Source: Opitutaceae bacterium
GTDB taxonomy: Bacteria; Verrucomicrobiota; Verrucomicrobiia; Opitutales; Opitutaceae
Direction: 5' to 3'
Length of the DNA stretch: 64,000 nucleotides
Assembly: GCA_002713695.1 (NCBI GenBank)
Contig: PAUB01000034.1
Coordinates: 47,823-111,822 of the forward strand
The position numbers and the translations under genes were made by a program. The notes under the pieces are model-generated. The model did no database searches and was not told where the DNA came from. It saw only the letters and a program-made list of their open reading frames with translations. Below are positions 29,297-38,300 of this stretch, in pieces. The first letter of the stretch is position 1. Each line of letters begins with the position of its first letter.

Positions 29297-29453
29297 GGAA
29301 GAGCATTGAAAAGGATCCGGATAGCGACGGTCAACCAAGAGAATTCTGTAGTGGTCACCTCGACTCATCCGCCGATTGTTTTGGTGCCCCCTGTAAAACA
29401 AAAGATGCCGCGAGGGATAAATACCGTTTCCGCTTAAAAACTTCGGGAATACG

Positions 29454-29474
29454 AATGTTCATATTACGAACATT
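29454..29474. promoter_or_regulatory. Perfect dyad AATGTTC-N7-GAACATT, candidate operator
   Basis: The 7-bp arms are exactly complementary with a 7-base A/T-rich spacer. It lies 70 bases before the flavoenzyme start and 183 bases before the divergent kinase start, a position suitable for a shared dimeric repressor or activator. The arm orientation is opposite to a Bacillus-type LexA box. Regulator unknown. Confidence 0.45.
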
Positions 29475-29534
29475 GGAGCAGGGATCTCAGGGTAGGTGAA
29501 AATCGAGATTGGCTAGTGGAAGGGAGTATGCGAA

Positions 29535-29553
29535 GGGTAAGGTGTGATTAAAC
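29535..29553 (+). repeat. 19-nt direct repeat, copy 2, overlapping the flavoenzyme start
   Basis: GGGTAAGGTGTGATTAAAC. It covers the GTG start codon at 29544 of the GlcD-like gene and is the partner of 29278-29296. Confidence 0.5.
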
Positions 29554-30977
29554 ATGCCAATGCTAATCGTGCTTTGAAGCGTCGTCTGGGACGTTCCGTA
29601 GATACTTCGGAGAAAGGATGCTGGGCGGCTTCGTTTGATAGTAGCAAGCTGTTCTTTCTGCCCTGTGCGGTGATCACCCCACGTCAAGAGGAAGAGATCG
29701 GAGAGGTTTTGACTTTAGCTAACAAATACGGCGTGCCGGTCACGGTGCGAGGTCGCGGCACCACCTTGATGGGATCGGCGGCCCCGGTTGCGGGTGGATG
29801 GGTCATCGATATGTTAAAGCTCAATCGTATCCGGATCGACGATGAATCAGGGATGGCTCATGTGCAGGCCGGTGCGACGACTGGTGATGTGCAACGCGCG
29901 GCGGACGGGGCGGGTTGGTTTTATCCACCGGACCCTTCCTCGAAAGAATTTTGCACGATTGGTGGCAACATCGCCTGCAACGCAGGTGGGATGCATGGTG
30001 GGAAATATGGAGTGACGCGCGATTTCGTGATTTGTTTACGTGGGTATTTACCGACAGGCGAGGCGGTGCAATGGGGCACGGCGACGAAGAAAAATGCCTC
30101 GGGTTTCAATCTACGCGATCTTTGGATTGGCGGGGAAGGGATGCTTGGCGTTGTCACGGGTGCAGTGCTAAAGCTGGTGCCGAAACCAGTTTCGCGTTGG
30201 ACTTTACTCACCGCATTCAAAACCGAAACGGCGGCAGTTAATGCAGCGCGGAAGCTATTCAAACAACGCGTGCAACCAGCGATCTGCGAATTTCTTGATC
30301 GGGAAAGTGTGCACTGTGCAGAAAGCGCGACGGGCCGTTCGGTATTTCAAGGGCAAAATGATCGCGCTGTGATTTTGCTCGAAATGGCCGGGAGCGTTAG
30401 CGAAGTAAAAGAGCAGTCGAAGACCGTTCGTGCTTGGGCGAAGGACCATGCCGTGGCTTATCGGGTTGCGCGCGATCGCGACGCGGCCGAACAACTATGG
30501 GAAGTGCGTCGCAAATGCTCCGGAGCGATGTTCGAGCTTGGTGATTCCAAGCTCAACGAAGACATCGTAATCCCGATGCGCAGCTACTCGAAGTTTATCA
30601 CTTTTCTGCGCAAGCTGAAGACATCGTCGGGATTGGCCATTCCCACCTTCGGGCATCTCGCGGATGGCAACCTTCACGTGAATATCATGTATCATCGTGA
30701 CGATCCGAAGGAGTCGAAAATCGCGGAAGAAACCGTCGCTCTGTTGATGAAGACGGTTGTCGAGTTAGGTGGGGCGATCTCCGGTGAACACGGTATCGGT
30801 TTGGCGAAGACACCGTTTCTGCGCATCCAATATTCAGCCGCCGAAGTAAAGGCGATGCAGGCGGTGAAAAACGCACTCGACCCAAAGGGAGTTCTTAACC
30901 CCGGCAAGATGTTCGAAGTCTTCGAAATGTGGAAACATCAGAAGATGACGATTCACCTGCCTTGGGATCATAAGTGA
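29544..30977 (+). CDS. FAD-linked oxidase, GlcD/D-lactate dehydrogenase type
   Basis: 477 residues. The FAD-binding-4 (PCMH) domain shows VTVRGRGTTLMGSAAPV, PDPSSKEFCTIGGNIACNAG and GEGMLGVVTGAVLKLVPKP; the C-terminal oxidase domain has FGHLADGNLHVNIMYHRD and SGEHGIGLAKTPFL with the conserved His residues. It oxidises a 2-hydroxyacid such as glycolate or D-lactate. No GlcE/GlcF partner is adjacent. The start is GTG; the first in-frame ATG is far inside the FAD domain. Divergent from the KdgK-like kinase across a 272-base region. Confidence 0.87.
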   Translation: MIKHANANRALKRRLGRSVDTSEKGCWAASFDSSKLFFLPCAVITPRQEEEIGEVLTLANKYGVPVTVRGRGTTLMGSAAPVAGGWVIDMLKLNRIRIDDESGMAHVQAGATTGDVQRAADGAGWFYPPDPSSKEFCTIGGNIACNAGGMHGGKYGVTRDFVICLRGYLPTGEAVQWGTATKKNASGFNLRDLWIGGEGMLGVVTGAVLKLVPKPVSRWTLLTAFKTETAAVNAARKLFKQRVQPAICEFLDRESVHCAESATGRSVFQGQNDRAVILLEMAGSVSEVKEQSKTVRAWAKDHAVAYRVARDRDAAEQLWEVRRKCSGAMFELGDSKLNEDIVIPMRSYSKFITFLRKLKTSSGLAIPTFGHLADGNLHVNIMYHRDDPKESKIAEETVALLMKTVVELGGAISGEHGIGLAKTPFLRIQYSAAEVKAMQAVKNALDPKGVLNPGKMFEVFEMWKHQKMTIHLPWDHK

Positions 30978-31010
30978 GAGGGTTGGAGGGAGCTTATAAA
31001 GACAGCCCGG

Positions 31011-31118
31011 TTGTTATTGCGAGTCGCGCCGCGGCGAAGCAATCCACGATGACCAAGTCGAAGAGTATTAATGGATTGCCCAGTCGCCCTGTTTGGCGGG
31101 GCTCCCTCGCAATGACAA
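31011..31118. repeat. Intergenic palindromic element (TTGCGAG...CTCGCAA type)
   Basis: Outer arms TTGTTATTGCGAG (31011-31023) and CTCGCAATGACAA (31106-31118) pair at 12 of 13 positions; inner arms GCAATCCA (31039-31046) and TGGATTGC (31072-31079) pair perfectly. The motif order matches a widespread bacterial intergenic repeat (recall). Probably non-coding, folding into a long stem after transcription. Confidence 0.7.
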
Positions 31119-31158
31119 AGAGGGCTGAGCGCCCGTCACTGTGTGTGTTGGATCGGAA

Positions 31159-31235
31159 TGTAGGGCGGGGATTCCGCTCCCCGCCTTCGAATACCTAAAG
31201 ACTTACAAGGCGGGATTCGGCGATCCCGCCCTACA
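31159..31235. repeat. Intergenic palindromic element (TGTAGGGCGGG...CCCGCCCTACA)
   Basis: Perfect 11-bp outer arms enclose two nested hairpins, GGCGGGG...CCCCGCC (31164-31185) and GGCGGGA...TCCCGCC (31209-31230). A half copy occurs at 61217-61245 and a looser relative at 35107-35133. It sits 15 bases beyond the 3' end of the VWA gene and may also act as its terminator. Confidence 0.7.
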
Positions 31236-31250
31236 CCAGCGGATAGCCGA

Positions 31251-33134
31251 TCACATGTGCTCTTCGTAGGTGATCTTGATCTTCGCTAAGAACGCCTTTT
31301 TCTTGGCTTCACCTTCGAAGCGGATGCTATGATTTCGAGGATCATAAACGTAGCCATTCTGTGGATCGGCTTCTACTTCCTTTCCATCGACGAGCACGCG
31401 GAGGCTCTTTTGATAAAATGATGCGCCGAGACCTACGGGATCGAGGGCGACGGCGACGGTGTTGGCGATGCGGTCGCCGAGGGCGGCGAGGGGCGCGGAG
31501 AAATCGCTTTCGATATTTAACACCGTGCCTCCAGTGAGCTCGGCGGCGCGACGATGTGAGACGTTATCCGGCGATACAACGGCGTTGATCTCAAGCTTAC
31601 CGCGTTTGTTGCCTTTTACGATGATGAAAGGGCGGAGCACCCAGTAATTGAGGTAACCGGTTAGAGTTTGGCGAGATTCGGGGTGGTTCTTATTATACTG
31701 CTCGATGAGATCGGGCAGTTTTCCGTTCTCGATCCAGGTGGCTTGGCGTGCGCCATCTTTTTGCTTCTTCCAAGCGGCCATGCGGGTCTCTTCTTCATCC
31801 ATGAAGAAGACGACGATGGTGGTGGCATCAGGTCGGAGAAATGCGTGTTTCTTATTCTGATAATTGGCGACGAAATTATAGACGGCGGTAAATGCAGTCC
31901 GGTTGCTATCGCCATTGGTGCCGACTTTCACGAGCTCGGAAAATACGTAATCGAATGTCTCGGGAGTGGCCCACGGCTGGGGCATATCGGGCAGGCTCAC
32001 AAGGTTTCCGTTGCTCGCGACTTGCTTGGTGAACTTCTTGGGGCGACCCCAAAAATTGAGCAATGGGTTTCCGTCACTGTCCAGTTGGGTGTAGCGGACG
32101 TTCTTGTAGAAGCTCTGTTCATCACGAGCCACATTGCGATCCCGATTGATAAAATCGGTCGTGAGCACACCGATGCGGTAGTCGAGATCGCGTTGGTCGA
32201 AGAGCTTGCGGAAACGGCTCAAGTTGGTGGCAATGCGCTGCTGATGCTCGGCCATGGACGGCGAATTGTTGATCACAAATAACAGATCGACCTCGCGGCT
32301 GTTAGAGCGGTCGACCGTGATTTCCTTGGCAATTCGGATCGGCTCGATATTGACGACGATGGTGTTTTCCACGCCAAGCTGAGGGTTGTTTTCGTCGACG
32401 GTGTAGTAACCAAATTGATCGACCCCAATAAAGCCGGGATCGGGCGAATAAGTGAGCTGACCATTGACGCGATCAAGTTTCGCCGAGCCATGCTCGGCCA
32501 TTGCTTGTTCGTCGAGCATGTAGGAAATCTTTGATTGGGCGAGATCGACGCGATCTTCTGCTGAAATGAAATCCTCGTGGCTGGGAACTATTTTCGAGAC
32601 TGGCGTATTGGGCCGTGTCGTGAGCGAGACACCTTGGACGTTGAAAAAGCGGAGGTGACTTGCCTCAACTTCGAGTTTATCCAGCATGATTGGTGCAGGC
32701 GGCATGACGGTAATCACGACTTTATTCTCAAACGACAGTCCTGAGAGTTCGTTTCGCACGATGTAGGTAAACGAGTCCGGGCCGGTATATTCCGCTTCCG
32801 GCTGATACGAGAAATAGCCGATGCGTGATGTCTTGGTCTGAAATTCATCGGCGTCCTCGTCGATCCCTGCGAGTCCCACTTGGCCATGTTGTGGCTCTGC
32901 TGTGATCGTGTAAACCAAGTCGTTGCCGGTGTCGTCACTCAGAATACCCAAGTCCACGACCAGCTGCCCATGTGCGCCCGATGCGTTATCTACTTCGATC
33001 TCCATTGGTTCCGTGGAGACAATCATATTCTTGTCGGCTGGTGCGGTCTCGAGTGCGTAAACCGGTGCGATCGCGAGGATTAAAATCGACCACAACAGAT
33101 GCGGCCATTTGCGGGCTGAGATTTTGAAATTCAT
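31251..33134 (-). CDS. Secreted protein with cadherin-like repeats and a VWA domain
   Basis: 627 residues. N-terminal signal peptide (about 1-28, hydrophobic LLWSILILAIAPVYA). Two or more Ig/cadherin-like modules follow (about 45-145 and 185-270), each with the YxPxxxFxGxDxFxY pattern (GYFSYQPEAEYTG, TYSPDPGFIGVDQFGYYTVD). A VWA-like domain (about 280-590) begins DLLFVINNSPSMAEHQ; the MIDAS motif DxSxS is altered to NxSxS. The rest includes FRPDATTIVVFFMDEE, resembling domains in myxobacterial and verrucomicrobial surface proteins. Likely exported; ligand unknown. No other surface or secretion genes are adjacent. Confidence 0.75.
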   Translation of the reverse strand: MNFKISARKWPHLLWSILILAIAPVYALETAPADKNMIVSTEPMEIEVDNASGAHGQLVVDLGILSDDTGNDLVYTITAEPQHGQVGLAGIDEDADEFQTKTSRIGYFSYQPEAEYTGPDSFTYIVRNELSGLSFENKVVITVMPPAPIMLDKLEVEASHLRFFNVQGVSLTTRPNTPVSKIVPSHEDFISAEDRVDLAQSKISYMLDEQAMAEHGSAKLDRVNGQLTYSPDPGFIGVDQFGYYTVDENNPQLGVENTIVVNIEPIRIAKEITVDRSNSREVDLLFVINNSPSMAEHQQRIATNLSRFRKLFDQRDLDYRIGVLTTDFINRDRNVARDEQSFYKNVRYTQLDSDGNPLLNFWGRPKKFTKQVASNGNLVSLPDMPQPWATPETFDYVFSELVKVGTNGDSNRTAFTAVYNFVANYQNKKHAFLRPDATTIVVFFMDEEETRMAAWKKQKDGARQATWIENGKLPDLIEQYNKNHPESRQTLTGYLNYWVLRPFIIVKGNKRGKLEINAVVSPDNVSHRRAAELTGGTVLNIESDFSAPLAALGDRIANTVAVALDPVGLGASFYQKSLRVLVDGKEVEADPQNGYVYDPRNHSIRFEGEAKKKAFLAKIKITYEEHM

Positions 33135-33425
33135 GGTAAAGGAGAAGAGACGCAGTAAGTAACACCTAATACGTCATGTTGTCCACGGCTAGGTTCCGTT
33201 CCTAGTGACCGTGAGAAACAACTGAATGCCATACCCCTTTTCCCCGGCTAGTCGCGTTCGCTACGCATTTCTGGCCGACGCATGGGCATGGCATCGATCA
33301 CCGCGAACAGTTCAGCTGTGCTCAATACCTCATCTCGCTTTAGTTTCACTCCGCCACCCTTGCCGATGAGAGTTATGCTGAAATCGGGATGACCGAATCG
33401 CGTCAACAAGATCAGATCGCGCTCA
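33135..33425. other. Non-coding or decayed stretch upstream of the VWA gene
   Basis: A hairpin CACGG-CTAGG-TTCCGTT-CCTAG-TGA-CCGTG lies at 33184-33213, probably in the leader of the minus-strand VWA gene. On the minus strand, codons run from 33451 to a stop at 33248 (67 codons, with [20 protein letters not shown] and DEVLSTAELFAVIDAM); this looks protein-like, but I cannot place it. Because its start lies inside the recombinase remnant, it is probably the tail of a lost gene. Confidence 0.4.
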
Positions 33426-33515
33426 CTTGGGCACTCGAAACTGGAGACCACTCAGATTTACACCCATGTGATGCAAAAGCCGGGCTTGGGGGTGCGCAGT
33501 CCGCTGGATGGCTGA
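33426..33515 (+). pseudogene. C-terminal remnant of an integron-type tyrosine recombinase (IntI-like)
   Basis: Twenty-nine codons read [20 protein letters not shown] followed by LGVRSPLDG and a stop. This is the end of a tyrosine recombinase: LGH carries the conserved His region, IYTH precedes the catalytic Tyr box, and the GLGVRSPLD ending is typical of integron integrases. No upstream portion of the enzyme is present. It marks a past integration or deletion between the VWA gene and the sulfatase. Confidence 0.75.
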
Positions 33516-33594
33516 AGGATGAAGCACTTGCTGGTTTCCTGCTTTCCTGAGTTCCATATTTAATCTGGATTGAAATCTAAGTGACCGCGTTGGT

Positions 33595-35055
33595 TTATCC
33601 CGGATGGCTTCTGGCTTCGCGCCATTCGCGGAACGCGTCGACGTGTTTCCAGTGGAAGTCGGGCGTGGTTTTGTAGCGCCAGTCTAGGTAGTCGATTTGT
33701 TCAGTGATGTAGGCTTCGCAATTGGTGGGATCGAGGAAGGGGTCGCGGGTCTCTTTTTGGATTTGGTGGAAGGCGTCCTTCAAGCGTTGGAGCGTTTCGG
33801 CATGCTGAGGATCGGCGGCGAGGTCGTGCCACTCCCTGGGATCGTCCTCCAAGTTGTAGAGGGAGTATTCGGGTGGATTTTCCCAGTGCTGGTAGAGGGC
33901 TTCGATCTCGGGGCTAAGCGCGGCCCGTTCTTCGTCGGTGAAGCGGGTGGGCACGGTGACGAAGTGATTGGAATCGAGGTAGCTGGACGCGATGGGATTG
34001 ATGGTGCCTTGGGGTGGAGACCAGATGAGTTTCCACGGGCCGAGGCGGTAGGATTCCTGAATGAAACAGTTATTCGGAAACGAGCCGGTGGTCATGGCAA
34101 ATTGGTAGCCACCCCAATCGTCCTGGGCTTCTCCACCTAGCAGTGGTTGGAGCGGACGACCGGGTAGCTCTTCTGGAATGGGGAGTCCGGCGGCTTGGAG
34201 GGCGGTGGGAAGTTGATCGACGTTGGAGACAAGTTCGTCGCACACAGAACCGGGAGCTTTCACCCCAGGACCGCGGATGATCAGGGGCACGCGGAGACCG
34301 CCTTGGTAGACGGTGCCTTTGCCTCGGGGGAATTGCGGGCCGTGATCACACATGAAAACGATCAGGGTGTTTTCGTCGTGACCGTCGGCTTTCAGCGCGG
34401 CGAGGAGATCGCCGATGCCTTCATCGAGGCGCGAGATGCAGTTGTAGTAATTGGCCGTCTCTTCGAGCAAACGGGGAGATTCATGGCCCACCCAATCGGG
34501 CAGCGCGACTTGATCGGCATTATGCGGATCAGCAGGAGATCCGTCGGCTTGGCGCACGAAGGGTAAATGGGCGTCGGGGAAGTTGACGGTGAGATACCAG
34601 GGTTGTTCGTCGGATTGGCCCCAGAATTCACGGGCGGAGCTGATGTATTCGGACATCGGGGTGCTGCGATTGAAGTTGGCATCGGGGATCGCGGCGTAAT
34701 CGAACGGGAAGGCACTCTCGGGATTAACGTGGAGTTTACCCACGATGCCCGCGCGGTAGCCACCGGATTGCAGGTGAGTGACGATATTCGGTGTATCGGG
34801 TCGATAGAGCTCGAAACAATGGGTCGCGAGACCGATGTGGCCGTTTTGATGGGGATAGAGCCCGGTGAGCGCGCAGGCCCGCGAGGGAGAACAGACCGAA
34901 TAGGGAACCGTGGCTTGGGTGAAGCGCACGCCTTCGCTAGCCAGCAGATCGATGTTCGGGGTGCGGGCACAGGGATCGCCGTAGCAACCGAGCTGAAGAC
35001 CCATATCTTCGGGCACAAGAAAGAGGATGTTTGGTCGTGGGGCGGGAGAAGGCAT
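33595..35055 (-). CDS. Sulfatase, heparan N-sulfatase/sulfamidase-like (S1 family)
   Basis: 486 residues. The formylglycine motif CSPSRACALTG is near residue 54, with metal-site residues in PNILFLVPEDMGLQLGCYGD, GIVGKLHVNPE, FPDAHLPF and FMCDHGPQFPRGKGT. The GLYPHQNGHIGL and ESAFPFDYA segments resemble sulfamidase-type sulfatases. No signal peptide is visible, so it may act in the cytoplasm on imported sulfated sugars, unless a start upstream was missed. Formylglycine maturation needs an enzyme encoded elsewhere. Isolated among unrelated genes. Confidence 0.88.
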   Translation of the reverse strand: MPSPAPRPNILFLVPEDMGLQLGCYGDPCARTPNIDLLASEGVRFTQATVPYSVCSPSRACALTGLYPHQNGHIGLATHCFELYRPDTPNIVTHLQSGGYRAGIVGKLHVNPESAFPFDYAAIPDANFNRSTPMSEYISSAREFWGQSDEQPWYLTVNFPDAHLPFVRQADGSPADPHNADQVALPDWVGHESPRLLEETANYYNCISRLDEGIGDLLAALKADGHDENTLIVFMCDHGPQFPRGKGTVYQGGLRVPLIIRGPGVKAPGSVCDELVSNVDQLPTALQAAGLPIPEELPGRPLQPLLGGEAQDDWGGYQFAMTTGSFPNNCFIQESYRLGPWKLIWSPPQGTINPIASSYLDSNHFVTVPTRFTDEERAALSPEIEALYQHWENPPEYSLYNLEDDPREWHDLAADPQHAETLQRLKDAFHQIQKETRDPFLDPTNCEAYITEQIDYLDWRYKTTPDFHWKHVDAFREWREARSHPG

Positions 35056-35106
35056 GAAGATGAAAATGGGAGAGCGATGAAGATCGGCCAGAAAAATGAG
35101 CCGATC

Positions 35107-35133
35107 TAGGGCAGTTAGGGATAACTGCCCCTA
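35107..35133. repeat. Palindrome TAGGGCAGTTA...TAACTGCCCCTA
   Basis: Arms of about 11 bases with one bulge around a GGGA turn. It lies between the divergent sulfatase and smc genes and is loosely related to the TAGGGC...GCCCTA elements at 31159 and 61217. Confidence 0.5.
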
Positions 35134-35169
35134 CCTGATTAGTGACTCAAAGATTGCCGGATGTTTATA

Positions 35170-35188
35170 CGTCAACTAATGGATGACG
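35170..35188 (+). repeat. Copy of the 18-nt dispersed repeat
   Basis: CGTCAACTAATGGATGACG; the 5-base ends CGTCA/TGACG are complementary. Extending to 35190 (GTG), it matches the minus strand of 9998-10017 at 19 of 20 bases. The rest of the 35056-35363 gap shows no gene that I can see. Confidence 0.5.
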
Positions 35189-35363
35189 TGGAGTGTTGGG
35201 ATGAGAGGGGCTTAGAGAGGAAGTGGTTTCGGGAGCGGGGTTAAAGGGGGGATTGAGTGGGAAGAACTTTGGCTGGATTGAAATTGATTCTTTACGCTGC
35301 CAGAGCCTGCTCTGATTTTCTTCGTTTCCCGAAATCCTCGGAAGTCCCCAATTTACCACCTAC

Positions 35364-38300
35364 ATGTATCTTAAGGCGCTCAAGCTCCACGGTTTTAAGT
35401 CATTCGCAGATCCGACAACTCTCCAATTCGAACCCGGTGTGACTGCGGTGGTTGGCCCCAATGGGTGTGGCAAGTCCAACATCGCCGATGGCATCCGCTG
35501 GGTGCTCGGTGAGCAAAGCGCCAAGGCCCTGCGTGGCGGCAAAATGCAGGACGTGATCTTCGAAGGCGCGGATACGCGGAAGCCTTCGCAGATTTGCGAG
35601 GTATCGCTGCTGTTAACCGATTGTGAGGAGCAGCTTGGTAGTGAGTTTCACGAGATCGAGATCATGCGTCGCGTGCATCGCGATGGGGGCAGCGAGTATT
35701 TTTTCAACGGGCAGGCCTGTCGCTTGAAGGATATCCATAAGCTGTTCATGGATACCGGGGTTGGCCGCACGAGTTATTCGATCATGGCCCAGGGGCAGAT
35801 CGATCAGATCCTTTCATCCAAGCCGGAAGAGCGTCGCGCGGTCTTTGAAGAAGCAGCGGGGATCACGAAGTATAAGAGCCAACGTCGCGAGGCCTTGGGG
35901 AAACTAAAACTCACCGAAGCGAATCTGGCGCGGGTATCGGATGTGATTAGTGAAGTCTCTCGTCAGATTGGTAGTTTGCGAAGACAGGCATCGAAGGCGT
36001 TGCGCTACAAACGGCTTAACCACCGGTTGCGTCACCTCGCTCTGGCCTGGAGCGGTTGCCAACACGCGAAAATTACTGAAACACTAGATGGGCTCGAGGT
36101 CAGCGTGGGAACACTGCGACGCGAGGCAGATGCTCGACGCGAAGATCTCGAATCGAAGCAAGGTTCGCTCGATGAGATGAAGGCCAAGCGCAGCCACCAC
36201 AATCAGCGAGTGCAGGATGCGCAGCAGGGCGTGTATGATTTACGTTCCCAAAAGGAAGCGGCGGAAAACCAAGCCAATCTCGCCCAGATCAAACGCAATG
36301 GATTGGAAGAGCGCCTGCAGTCTTCCCGTAGCAGTCTTGGCGAGTTGGAAATGCAGTTGCGCGAAGTTACGGCGGAAGCCGACACCGGCGCGCAGGACAA
36401 GCAACTCCAGCTCGGCCTCTTAGGCAGCAGCGATGCGACTTACCAACAACGCAACCGTGATCTGGCGATCGTCGAAGGCGAACTGAGCACGGTGGAGCAG
36501 GAACTCCAGCAAACGAAATTTCAGATTCTGCAACTCGATAGCGCGGTCGCTAAACTGCGCACCGACAGTTTGGGCTACGAGGTCGATCAAAAGACCAGCG
36601 TGCATCGCCACGAAAATCTGGCGCAGGAATTGGAGCAGGTGCGTCAGCAACTCGTGGCTGCGCAGCGACTCGCTGCCGAACTGGCCGTGCGAGCAGACAA
36701 AGCGCAGACCGAAAAAGCGCGTGCCCACCAAGAGGCGACTGAGGCGCAACAAGCGATCAGCGATTTGACTTCGGAGTTTCGCGAAGCCCAGCGCAAGCAC
36801 CAGGAGATCGATCGCGGGTTAGCTCAGCGCACGGCGCAATTGCGTCTCTTGCAGCAATTGCAAGAAAAGTGGGAAGGTTTCGGCGAAGGTGCGAAAGCGA
36901 TTTTACAGGGTAAGCTGGATGAAGCGCTGGCCGGACAATCGGTCACACCGATCACACAAGGCTTGATCGTGAATCCGGACTATTCTCGGGCCGTGGAAGC
37001 TTTGCTCGGTTCGGCGGCTGAGGCGATCAGCGTGAGCGATCTGCCAACGGCTAAACGCATCCTCGCGCAACTCGAGTCCGGCGAAGTCGGTTCGGCGGTA
37101 TTGCACATCGGTGGAGTCGGCGCGAGCCCCGTGGCCGCTTCGGAGCTGCCTGGTTTCTTGCGTCCCGCGACGCAGGCGCTGAACGGGTTTGATGGCGAAC
37201 ATCCAGCGGTGAGCATTTTGGCTTCGTGCTATTTGGCGGACGATCTGGAGAGCTTTCTCGAATACTGGAAGGCAAACCCGGAATTTAGCTTCCTCGCAGT
37301 AGCGACCCGCAAGGGTGATTTGGTTGACCGGCGATGCCTGGTTTATGGGGGGTACCATAGCAGCATGAAGTCGGCGAACAGCATCGTGCAGCGGGAGATC
37401 GATTTGCGGGAAACTGCCACGGCTCTCGCGATTTCTCAAAAGGAACACGACGAACAACGCCTCGTGATCGAAGGCGTGAATACGCGCCTGACGACCGCTG
37501 AAGAAACTCTTGAGCAGAAACGTGCCGAGGTGTTGTCGTTGACGCAGAATGTCGCGGCGGTGCAGACCGACCATCGCAATGCAGATCGTTCGGCCGAGGA
37601 AATCGGCCAGCGCTCACAGCGCATGGAGAATGAGCTCACTTCGCTGGAGCAGTTGCGCAACGAAGCGCATGAGCGTTGGGCCAAAGCGCAGGCAGGTCTG
37701 CAGGAAGCGGAAGAAGGCGCGAAGACCCATCGCGATAGCATTCACCATCTCGAAACCCGGGTGACGGAGATTCGCACTGATCGCGATGTGAAGCAGGAAT
37801 CACTTTCTCAATCTCGTCTCGAATTGGCAGAGCATCGCCAGAAGGTCGAAGTGCTTGATCGCGGTCTCGATGAGATGGCCCGCCGTCGTCTACAGGTCGA
37901 TCAGCTCTTGGTGCAGCGTCAGCAAGAGATTGAAGTTTGGGCTGAACAGGTTTCCCAACTTGAAGGCGAATCGACTTCTGAGCGCGAGCGTGCGGCTCAA
38001 CTGGAGGAAACTCTGACCGTGGCTCAACAACAGGTCGAGGAGGCCCGCAAGGAATTGGTCGAGTTGGAACGCACGATCACAGAAGTGGAGAATATTCAGA
38101 ACTCTCTGCGTGGACAAAGTGAGAGCTCAAGTGGCGAGCTGCGAAAACATGAGATCAAGTTGGCGGAGAGCCGTCAGCGGGTGGAATTCCTCGTCGAAGA
38201 GGTGCAGCGTGAATTTCAAATCGAGATCGGTTCGATCGATTGGAAGATAATGTTGTGGCGATCCGGTGACGAACCGGAGGGGCTGCAACCTCTCGATTTG

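Noticed and set aside
29454..29474. LexA-type SOS box
   Set aside because: The arms read GTTC...GAAC, the reverse of the Bacillus-type GAAC...GTTC order, and the neighbouring genes are metabolic.
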